A DNA stretch of 64,000 bases, taken from the NCBI GenBank assembly GCA_006384855.1, contig VCJN01002896.1, forward strand, positions 124,001 through 188,000. Reading direction: 5' to 3'. The first letter of the stretch is position 1; each line of letters opens with the position of its first letter. This document shows, piece by piece, positions 51,974-61,742 of the stretch. This stretch comes from Tetraselmis striata. Taxonomy: Eukaryota > Chlorophyta > Chlorodendrophyceae > Chlorodendrales > Chlorodendraceae. The notes beneath the pieces were generated by a model that saw only the letters and a program-made list of their open reading frames with translations, was not told the DNA's origin and did not search any database. Position numbers and translations under genes: made by a program.

Positions 51974-54535
51974 CTACGATCTGCGGGCAGTTTTCCTTAA
52001 TTTACGCCTCGCCCTGCGTCCACTGCCGCCCGCGGCAGGGGAGGCGGAAGGAGATGGACCCCCCGTACCCGTTGCCGCCCGGAGATTCCCGCGCTGCGGC
52101 ACCGCGTTTCCGCGACGGCGCTGCGACGCGTTCCCGCCGTCTTGGGGCTGCCGCACTAGAGCCCCAGTAGGACCGCGAGGCCGATGCCTGCCTGGACGGT
52201 CGCTCATGTCGCCTGCCAGCCTCTCGAGTCGCATCTTCTCCGTAGGGTCTCGTAGTGCACCCCACAGAAGCTGGTGGGAGCAGATGCCGTACAGCCAAAA
52301 GCGCTCGCAGTCGCATCTTGGCTGGCCGTTTTGAAGGGTCACTCGATTAAGGAAGAGGAAGTCCCGCTCAATCGCCTGAATCGTCCAACGCGGCCTGCTT
52401 CCCACATTTCCGGCCAAGCTGTTGCGGTACTTCAGCACCGCTGCTCTAGTGACGCTACGAGTGCCAATCTTGAAGGGGTCGCCCACGACATACAACGCCT
52501 CGTCGACCTCCATATGGCTTCCCTCTGCCTGCAGATAGTCAACCGCGAAGTGGACGTCCGTCGAGAGCTCCATGCGGAAGGCAGGGTTGATAGACTTGGT
52601 GCCGCGCTTGTACGTCTCGTCCTCCAGCCACTTTGGGAAGTGCTTCTCCATTAGGGAGTCGGTGGGGTTGCGCAATCCCTTGGGAAAGGCGTTCTTGGCA
52701 GCATTGTGCCACCCTTCCATGCTGTTATTCCTGGCGGGAACTCCCACGAAGGTGGAGGCGCTCGACCACCAGTCCAGGTTGGCGCCCAAATAATTGTCCT
52801 CGAACCACCGGGCGACTGGCCCGGGAGCTGACCTGGCCATCACTTGCAACAACTTGGTCCCGACTGCCTGTGCCTGTTCCTCGGAGCGGCAAGAGTGAAT
52901 CACCTTCACACACAATTCGCACACCTTCCACTCGTGCTCCCCTCGGCATACCTGGACACGTCGACCGTTGACGCTCGTCGTGCCCTTCTTGAACTGGAAC
53001 TTGTGAAGGACATGTATCCAACACCCTATGGTCTGCAAGAGATGCACAGCGTGACCGCCTCAGCGGGGGAGATTCGTACCTATTGTCACGAGATTCCACC
53101 GAGATGCGTCAAACGGGGGGAGGGGCGGGAGGCGGGGGGGGAGGGGGGGGGGGCGCACCCTCGCAGTAGGGAAAACGTTTCTTTTGGCGACGCGAATTCC
53201 GCCCCCTTTGTCGCTCAAGAGCCCGCGCACATTGGGCGAACTGCCATACAACATCTTGTGCGTGTCCATCGTCGCCTGGAACAAGAGGGTCATCGCTGCC
53301 CCATCCTCCTCTTGCGCGAAGCAGAACGAGATTGGGCGGAAGCTGTGAACGAGGGCGTACTTCTCCATGTCATACTCGATCGAGTGGGTGCCCAGGGTCA
53401 ACAGGACCCACTTACCGTAGTGAATCTTGTGCGTGCCGTCCGTGGCGAGGCAGAGTGGGAGACTTCCCGTTTCGGCGAGGCGCAAGGTCCTGAAAAGGCC
53501 CATCGTTGTGAACACCACTCCTTTAGCCTCCTCGCTGAACCGAAGGACAACCAACTTGTCGTCTTCCAACGGCGCGTCGCTGTCACCGGAGTTCGGAGGT
53601 GGCATCTCGTTGCGACGAGCCCAATATCTGAGATCGGCAATAGACTCGTAAGCCCGGGGCCCCTTCTCTGCGCGGGTGAGGCTCTTTTTCCAGGCTTTAA
53701 ACGCCACTCGCCACGCCCTCGCGTCCGCAATCTTCCTGTCTTCCTTGTTAAGTTTCTCCACAAGTCGCATTGGCGCGTCGTCGATGTGCTCCTTCATCTG
53801 GGCTTTAACTCGCTGGGGAATGCGAACTTTGCCGTCCACGACGACGTCGACCTCCTGCTGCGAGTGGAGGCGGTGGTCGCGCTGCATTTGCCAACGCTTG
53901 CTCGCCGAATCATGACAGATGCGGAGATGCGCGGGGCAATTAACGTGGGAGGCGCAGTTATACACCTGCCGATAGCCACGCCTTGTTAGTGAATACAATC
54001 GTGGAACATGCGAAGATGCTGGTACAATATGCCTATGCTTCAGACAACACGACTGAGGAGCGCTCACATACGCGCCCTTGCTGGTGTATTGGTGCCTCCA
54101 TTCGTCCATCATCCAGGTCAACTCCTTCACTGCGGCTTGCCTTGTGAGAAAGGTTGCATCGCCAACCTTCCTCCAATCGAATCTCACACGCTTTTCCGCC
54201 CCTTGACAAGAAGCGCTCCCCCGCCCGCGGGAGCTTGGCGAGGGTGTTGGGCGCTTGCTTTGCTGGCTTTGCGGGCCGGTACCGGCCCGTTCCGGACCCG
54301 TACCGCATGGAGGCGCGGTGTAGAACGGTCCACCTACCTCCGAAGGCAGACACGGAGAAGGGGCGAGCCCATGTAGCAACTGTCCAGCAACGGCATTCAC
54401 ACCCTCTTTGAAAAGCTTGTCTCTGTGATCCGGTTGAAGGGGCAAACTGTCTAGGAAGGAGATGTAAGGCTGAATTTGCTCTTGGGCCTGGCGAAAGGCT
54501 TCGCTGGCTTGCGGGGCAGAAGAACGGTCGGCCAT
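51974..54535 (-). CDS. MULE transposase, two exons
   Basis: Exons 54535-53159 and 53032-51974 join in phase (AGG|GTGCGC donor, TTGCAG acceptor) to give about 811 residues. After a disordered N-terminus, a WRKY/FLYWCH-like zinc region (RQVYNCASHVNCPAHLRICH) should bind the ends. The DDE triad is visible as ATDGTHK (D~365), LLSDKGGGI (D~441) and NNSMEGWH (E~564). A SWIM zinc finger, RCDCERFWLYGICSHQ, lies near residue 700, and the tail is basic. This order is standard for MuDR-type transposases. The C-rich intron sits between the second Asp and the IGCWIHVLHK block that follows it in the family. No lesion was seen, so the enzyme may be functional. Confidence 0.85.
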
Positions 54536-54804
54536 GACGGCAACAGAAGTACGTTAAAGAGAGTGGAGTGCAACACAGTGGTGTGGACTCGAGAGTGGGG
54601 CGAGGAGTGAAATCTCCAACGGGGTGAGTCACCACGGGGCGCAAAAGAGCGCCGCCACCTAGGTTGAGGCGGGTAGTACTTTACGCTGAACAGGGCGCGA
54701 AGGGTACACGGCGAATTGTCATTGTTAGTACTCTCGTATAGTCATAAATTGCACCTGAAATGTACCCAAAAAGTGGGTACATATACGAGTCTAAGTGATC
54801 ACGT

Positions 54805-54851
54805 GGGGGGTACATTTTCGAGTCCGTAAATGTGCCCATTTTGACTCGATA
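54805..54851 (-). repeat. MULE right inverted repeat
   Basis: This is the exact reverse complement of 45301-45347. The TSD GCGGGAGCT follows at 54866-54874. Confidence 0.95.
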
Positions 54852-54874
54852 TTGCCCCCTGTACCGCGGGAGCT

Positions 54875-55400
54875 GGGCGCGTTCGCAATTTGTAATCGAT
54901 GTTGGCAAAAGGGGCTTGTGAGCCTGATTACAATGGGGATCCTTGCGCCCGATCTGGGTTCCACTGAAAAAGGAGCTGGTAGAGCTGCGAGTCCTAGAAT
55001 TGATCCGACTCTGACTTGCTCAGTGGTGCGATGTCAAATTGTCAGCCGGTGCTGGTCTGCCTACATTGGTGATCACCTGGCGCAGATGTGGGGGGGGGAG
55101 CCTATTTGTCAGATCTGTGACTGCGAGTCTGAGGATCCAGTGCTTGGCCCTGGCGGGGCGTTTATCTGGATACCTGCGATGCGCGGGTCCATGGGCTCCA
55201 TCCGGGCGAGAGCGCGCTGGACGAGATGCTTGGCTTCCCATGCGGTTGATTCGTCACGGTCCGCCGCCGATCCGGCGAGTTGATCTGTAGCGCGTTGATC
55301 TCTGGCTTGTTGGAGCCTGTCCTGACGCTGCTGAGCCTCGACCTCGGCTTCTTGGACCTCGGGCATGCCGTCTGTGGTCCTGATTGCTGGATCCCCGGTG
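54875..55400 (-). pseudogene. Gag/ORF1 N-terminal remnant of DIRS-like element
   Basis: The minus-strand frame 55109-55366 and its upstream extension encode an acidic start and a Gln/Arg-rich coiled coil (AEVEAQQRQDRLQQARDQRA), as in retroelement ORF1 proteins. It runs into the MULE. The gag-like segments on the far side of the MULE (to 45276) would continue it. The frame is broken near 55110. Confidence 0.4.
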
Positions 55401-56364
55401 CCCTCGATCTCCTCGATCCCATCGATCTCGTCATCGGTATCTCCGGTGACTTCCTTGCTGTCACTGTCCTCCGGCCGGTTGAGCAGTGCGGTCTAGCCTC
55501 TCTTGGGCTTGCCGCCTGCCTTCCGTTGGCCTGGAGCAGTGAACATGGAACACATGTGTGAGCCACCGGATCCCGGATTGATGCTGCATGTATAGCATGA
55601 ATATCCCGCAATCTTTGGATATTAAGGAGGTGGAGGACAATTTTTGCCCTGGCTCCTGAGTCCTGATGTGTGAGAAACACCTTAACACGGTGCGTTTTGT
55701 CCGCCCGCATATCCTTGCTGGTGCCGGGTAACGTCGCCCCTGGATGGCGCTTGCTGATCATTAGCCGCGATCCGCGGCGTGGTGGAAACTGGATATGATG
55801 TCCCGATCTGGATTTTTTTTTTTTTTTTTTTGAGAGAGACCGTGATAGGCGTGCCTGCGTGTGTGTGTATATTTCTATGTATATGTGTGTGCGTATGTAT
55901 GTCGGGATATGATATGCGCGTTTGTGCGGGCGGGTGTCGTTGTGTTCATGCATGTTGATGTTTATTGACATTTGGATGGTGCTGCGTATGTATATGTATA
56001 TATGTTGATATATGTAGAAACATGTATGTGCAGGTGGACGTGTAGGCGAGGGTGAATGATATAGCGGATTCGCATTAGTATTGTTATGCTGCGGCGTTTT
56101 GCTGGATGGATGCCGCGATCTCTCCGGTGAGCCCCGCTGTGGAACCTGCCGATGCGTATGGGCGCGTAGCTACGTGCTGTCTGTGCTTTGAACTGTGAAC
56201 CGTGTGAGCCCTATAGCCTCCTCGACTTTTCGAGCCTTGCTGACTGCCAGTTATGTGGTCCTCCGGATCGTATAATCCAGAGAACCCAGTTGCACTGCAA
56301 TCCGCGAGTCCGGGAGCCATTGGACTGCTTGAGTCTGTTATGTGTATCCGTCTGAGTGGTAACC
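55401..56364. other. Low-complexity region with poly-T and TG/TA stretches
   Basis: A T run at 55813-55831 is followed by TGTGTGTATAT-type sequence to about 56050. An ORF spanning it on the minus strand (55162-55971) is a product of the simple sequence. No gene is supported. Confidence 0.5.
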
Positions 56365-57115
56365 TATTGATCTTTGTTTTGATCCTGTGATCCGTTTGAA
56401 CCTGGGAGCGTATTATGTATGTCCCACGGTGCCTCACGACCTGTGAGACCCTGAGCTTGTGGAACTGTTTTTTCGAGGGAACCTTTTGATCCTTGTTTTG
56501 ATCCTTTGATCCGTTTGAACCTGGGAGCGTATTATGTATGTCCCATGGTGCCTCACGACCTGTGAGACCCCGAGCTTGTGGAACTGTTTTTTCGAGGGAA
56601 CCTATTGATCCTTGTTTTGATCCTTTGATCCGTTTGAGCCTGGGAGCGTATTATGTATGTCCCACGGTGCCTCCCGACCTGTGAGACCCCGAGCTTGTGG
56701 AACTGTTTTTTCGAGGGAACCTAATGATCCTTGTTTTGATTCTTTGATCCGTTTGAACCTGGGAGCGTATTATGTATGTCCCATGGTGCCTCACGACCTG
56801 TGAGACCCTGAGATTGTGGAAACTGTTTTTTAGAGGGAACCTTTGATTTTGTTCTTGTGTAACCTTGCTGATTTCTGTGGTCCTCCGGATCGTGTGATCC
56901 AGAGAACCCAGTTACACTGCAGTCCGCGAGTCCGGGAACCATTGGACTGCCTAAGTCTATTCTATGTATCCGTCTGAGTGGTAACCTTTTGATCCTTGTT
57001 TTGACCTTTTGGTCCATTTGAACCTGGGAGCGTATTATGTATGTCCCATGGTGCCTCACGACCTGTGAGACCCTGAGCTTGTGGAAACTGTTTTTTCGAG
57101 GGAACCTTTGTTTTC
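56365..57115. repeat. ~120-bp tandem repeat, about five copies
   Basis: Units with the landmarks CCTGGGAGCGTATTATGTATG and GTGAGACCCTGAGCTTGTGG start near 56365, 56486, 56606, 56726 and 56990. The last two are separated by a diverged unit carrying CTCCGGATCGT, which also occurs at 56250. This may be a satellite or the terminal-repeat zone of the adjacent retroelement. Confidence 0.75.
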
Positions 57116-57205
57116 TTCTTATTGTGTAGCCTTTTGACCTACAGTGGGGAAACTGGCGGGCCTTGACTCGTCTTCCACTGTAAGGACTACCCCATTTGCT
57201 TACGC

Positions 57206-57300
57206 TATATATATATATATTATGCATATACACAGTATATACATATACATACACATATCTATATATGTATATACTATAACTGCACATATACACATATATA
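57206..57300. repeat. TA-rich microsatellite
   Basis: TATATATATA, ACATATACAT and ATATATGTATATA sequence without coding capacity. Confidence 0.8.
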
Positions 57301-58516
57301 GAAAACCCCGCGCGTCGCGTGCGAGTTTTCGTCCGAACTGGGTTAAGTTATTGGCTGTACTGGTTGCATAGACGGCCTGTCATGTCGTGGCCCGTCGGGC
57401 CCGGTGTGGTGTGCCGTCGTTACTGGCTGGACACTTTATAGAAAATAGCGGCGCGGGCGGCGGGCGTTAACGCATAGTGCCATCTCTGCGGCAACGCTCG
57501 GCGGACATCGCCCCCTTTACGAAAACTGCACCGTTGTCGCGTGTGGGTTTCCTTCATGACCTCCCTAAGTTAGTCCTCGGTACCGCGGTGATACGGGCCC
57601 TTTAGGTGAGGTGAGCTGGTTGCCGGATCCTGGCGGGTGTGGGTAGCCTGAGCTGTGACAGGACGGCCCCATTGGCCGTTTCCGAGTGCTAACTACGCCC
57701 GTCTGTCGGTCGGTACGCAGTGCTGTTCGTCAGTGCGGAGCGTTGGGAGCACGAGCCGTGACGGAGGGTTGGTTCTGCGGGGCTATGGCCCACTACCTGT
57801 ACGCCTGGTCTACGCCTGCGGGGATCTTGGTGGCCGAAATGGGCCTGCCCCTGGTGGACCCCTACGGCGCGGTACTGCCTTTCTTATCTGTACAGGTGCC
57901 CGCCCCCGTCGGAGTCGGTGGTCAGGTCGGCATACCTGCTGCTGCCCCTCTCTTTGATTTGAGCGGGGCCCCATCTCCGGCAGGTGCGTGCTCCCCCTCC
58001 GGCATGTTGTTCTCCTTTCCGGCCATGGTAGTTGGTATAGCGGAAAAAACACAGAAAAGGGGGGAGAGGTGTGGCGTAGCGTGCCGTGGTAGCAAGGTGG
58101 ATCTGGAGCTGGGTTTGACGTCGCACTTATGCTTAGCGGTGCGTCGCCCTGCGACCCCCTGTCTGCTCCTCTCGTCCCCGTGCCTTGTTCATGCGCAACG
58201 CTCCGAGCGCTGTCCCCCGACAGCTCCCGTCGTCTCTCTGTTGCTTTTTCAAATACATGAATTTATTTGGCCCGGCGACGTTTAACCTTCCACGGCGTGT
58301 ACGCTATGTCACGCTTTGACCAGTGGGGATTGTTACGCCACTTTTATCTTGATTTGGCAAGTGTTACAATGCACGTGCGTGCTTTATATCATGCGCTATT
58401 GAGGTGCGAGCACCGCCCCGCCGCCTTACGGTCCCGCTGCTGCTTCGGCGAGGGTACCCGGATACCATCCGTTACAAGTACAAGTAACCTGTACTGTACA
58501 TGTACTGCTCCAGTCG
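57301..58516. other. Region without recognised gene
   Basis: A plus-strand ORF at 57686-58285 is open for 199 codons. It has a hydrophobic middle (HYLYAWSTPAGILVAEMGL) and no known motif. Composition here returns to high GC. I cannot say whether it is coding. Confidence 0.3.
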
Positions 58517-61500
58517 CGCTAGCGACCGCCTATAGTTGCTATAATAAATAATCCGCCTACCTACTGCTTACACACGGAATATTTCGATCCCTAGAGATGT
58601 AGTCGCTAACTGTTCAGCGACTAGCGAGTAAAAACCATATCGTGGACCATTCCGTATCGTGGACCATTTGCCGAAGACGGCCTCTCCCAGAGCATAGGAG
58701 ACCCCATTTGAAGCCCCGCTGGTGGGCCCTAGAGGCCCTAGACCTAGGCTGTCTGTGACGACTTAGGCGGCTAATTTGACTGCACTGTGAGTGCGGGGTC
58801 AGCGATGTGACATTGGGCGGTCGGAAAATTTTCAGAAATTCGGCGCGATCGCGTAAGCACCCCTGCCCACTGTTCAGGCTTGGGAGCGGCGTCGACTGTT
58901 CCGAACCCCCACAGAACGTTCCGCAGGCCCAGGGAGGCCTTAGGAGGGTCCGACAGCGGGGGGGCAGGGTGTGGGACGCTCGCAGCGCGGTATCGAACGA
59001 GTGAGATATGCGGCAAGATGACGCGCACCAAGTGACTCAGGAAGCAGCAGTATCGCGACCGCACCGAGTGCCGAGATATGTTTGAGGAGGCTCTAGAAAC
59101 GAAGAGGAAAGGCAAGACAAATATCCATGGCAAGTCACTGCACGCCCTGCAGACATTCCGTGGGGCACGTTCATGCGTTGGCTGAAAGACGAAGAGAATG
59201 CTGCTGCCGGCAAGCTCAGGAAGTGGTGGCGCGCGCGCACGGAACAAATCTCGCAAAAAAACGGCGATGGCAGCGCAACTGGAGGCCTCCCGCCGCCTTG
59301 AGGGGGGACCCGTGAAGCTTACTGAGCTGTAACAAAAATGGGTTTGGGTCGCAGGTGGCCAGCAAGCGCCTTGAGAATTGGGGATGGTCGACGCTGGGTA
59401 GTGCATGCGAAATGGTCCACGATAGTGCAGCGCACTCACTTTGGATTTTTTTGACCCACCTGTACGTCGGCCCGAACCGGCTCGCACTGAATAACCGAAT
59501 TGACCAGCCCATCTGGCCAGACCTAGATTAGGTCCTGCTCTAGTCCTGATGTGAGTTTGGAGGGCATGCGCCACCTTTTGGCCTGATCCATGGGCACCTG
59601 ACCACTAAATGGTCCAGGATACCGCCTTTACTCGCTAGTATGTTGATATATCGTCTAACTAAGGATTAGTCGCTACCTGAAATGAACTGCTACTCATCAT
59701 CAGCATTTCAAGTTGAGTATGGTTCTGCCATAAAGGTCGCGCAGGCAGTCTTACAGGGACAAGAGCCGAAATTGGGAGAAAGGTTTAGTGAAAGCGTGGA
59801 GGGAAAACGCAGTCAGGGGGTACGCTGTGTGAAACACAGTGAAACTGGAAGATGGCAGGCTCTGCTATTACGGCTGCTTGTATGTCTACTCGTGCTGCAC
59901 ACGAACGGGCGCAGCGACGGGTGAACTAGGAACCCGTACCACTTAGCAGCAACAGTAGCCGGAAAAGTGGTCAGGAAAGGAGGAAACCCCATAAACTAGT
60001 GTAGATCATTTCAACTTGAGTCTGGTTTTGCCGGTGATGAGCGAATGGAGAGAGCGGAAGATTGGCGAAGAAGGGGTAGCGCCAGGTCACGAAAAGGTCA
60101 CCGGGAAGGCCACCGCTGCGGAGTCTTGTTGAGCTTGGAAGTCGCTAAGGGGTGCGATGTGACAGACGACAAACCACGCGCCAAGTGAAGGGAGGACCAA
60201 CAGATGTTCAAAACAACTGTTAGATTGGTCACCAGATGCATGGTTGCGGTGTTTAGCAATATTCGCCTCAGAAACCTTGTTTTCAGGGGGGCACTTTCTA
60301 GATTATTGTGTGGCTTGCTTACTGTGTGTGAAGATCTTAATTATCTACAGGGTTAGTTAGAAAATCAAATGCATTTAGTATGACCGTAGTGTTCTAGGCC
60401 TCCTTGGATATAACTCGTATACACAGTGGGCGCTATGGTTACTTTCCGGCTCTATAAATGAATTGTTATAGGTTTGAAATTCACTATGTAATCGAATGTT
60501 AGATGCTCAACATTACAGCTGTCTTACGCTGCACGAAGCCGTACAAGGCCCACTAATGAAAGCGCGTAGAGGGCAGACCTCTGAAGGCCAGGTCGCTACT
60601 AATATCCTAAGAGAGAGCGGTGTCGCCCTCGCCCCCCCCCCCTGCCCCTACTTCTGGGGGAGGCGTATCAGAAGTGTTGTCGTCTTTTGAGCGCGTGTGG
60701 CTGGCTATCATGGCGTTTTCCGTTTGCTGGCTCGTTTGGCTTTGTGTATGTGTGTGCCGCGGACCTGTAGGCGGTGCCTGATTTTGTACACTTGTAACAG
60801 TCCGTGTAGCCATTGCACCGCATGGATATGCATGCATTTGAGAAAGGCAGTGACGTCTGCCGGATTTGCTCGGATGGGTTGGAGCGACTAGGGCGAATGA
60901 CCTGTAGCAGACCCTGGGCAATAGGGCTGGTGCGGGGTGCGATTGCGGCTCATGAGGAGCGGGATGATGTGCACCTCGCATCCCGGCCGCTGTTCGTGCA
61001 GTGCCTGCGCGAGCGGTTTGTATGCCGCCCGCCGGTAGTACCTGCATTGGTGATATGACAGTATATATCGCCTATATACTGTATCCGATATCGCCTTCTG
61101 CTGCTAGCTCATGTAAATATATGGCAGTATATCCAAGAGTCTTACGAGTTAGGGTTTGAAACACTATATCACTAACTCGCCGGTATTTGACTGATAACTT
61201 CGCGGTCCAGAGCCGGCTCTGTAGTCTGTACATGTACCGACCGGTATCCGTAAATAATTTCGTCATGCATGCTGACCAATGTATGACCAATGTATTTATA
61301 TCGCAGCGACAACGGGTACGGCGCGTATATAACAGCGCTGATCTGATGCCGTTAATTACAAGCTTCGACCATGAATTCAACGAGAAATATCGCCGGCACC
61401 TGCAGGTTATGTCGCAGTGCTACAGCCAGATGAAGCACAAACAAGACGGCGCAGAGCAGGAGACGGCACTCGTACACCGAGGGGGGGGGGGGTGACGCAA

Positions 61501-61742
61501 GGTTGCAAGGAAATGAACAGCGCCATGCGCCATATATGTATTATTCATCTAGCGGGCCCACAGTGTGCCCATATTCTGGGGGCAAAAGAGGGGGGGAATT
61601 GGCTCTATAGCCACTGTGCAGGCGCTTTCTCAGGGGCGCTGGATTCCCTGCCCGTGGTGGGGGGCGGGAATGCACTTGTTGCCATGCATTAGTCACGTCA
61701 CTCCATCACGCAATGTCGCCAACGCCCTCCCGGCAGGCCCCC
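58517..61742. other. Second copy of duplicated gene-poor flank
   Basis: Apart from the 1 kb insertion at 58625-59634, this stretch aligns end to end with 18014-20199 in the same orientation, with scattered substitutions and small indels. No gene is supported. Confidence 0.75.
58625..59634. mobile_element. 1-kb pogo/mariner-like insertion, degraded
   Basis: The element is absent from the first copy of the duplication (site GCGACTAGTATG near 18110). Its ends are inverted (GCGAGTAAA..TTTACTCGC, then a shared TGGACCATT). The flanking duplication can be read as TA (Tc1/mariner/pogo rule) or as CTAG. Internal plus-strand frames contain IPWGTFMRWLKDEEN, which resembles a Psq-type helix-turn-helix of pogo transposases, but stops interrupt it. 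It is probably a non-autonomous, decayed copy. Confidence 0.6.

Larger units (their letters stand above)
45286..54865. mobile_element. Mutator-like element (MULE) with multi-domain cargo gene
   Basis: A 9580-bp element has a perfect 47-bp inverted repeat close to each end (45301-45347 and 54805-54851). Its flanks share GCGGGAGCT (45277-45285 and 54866-54874), a 9-bp target duplication typical of MULEs. Up to 13 flanking bases match, so the exact end is uncertain by a few bases. Uninterrupted copies of the target at 43895 and 44288 show the empty site. The cargo is a plus-strand five-exon gene (45658-50798), a 31-bp minisatellite and the minus-strand transposase (51974-54535), with the two genes converging. 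Confidence 0.88.
38842..55400. mobile_element. Decayed Kangaroo/DIRS-like retroelement, interrupted by MULE
   Basis: The plus-strand recombinase (38842-40155) and minus-strand RNase H/Gag-like fragments (40159-42172, then repeated gag-like segments to 45276, resuming at 54875-55400) appear to belong to one element family. A Mutator-like element occupies 45286-54865. I did not find the reverse-transcriptase core with its YxDD motif, so the element is internally deleted or rearranged. Outer boundaries are not certain. Confidence 0.55.

Noticed and set aside
55162..55971. 269-codon minus-strand ORF beginning in TG/TA-rich DNA
   Set aside because: The N-terminal third is encoded by simple sequence and poly-T. 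Another frame in the same interval (55109-55366) has a more credible coiled coil.
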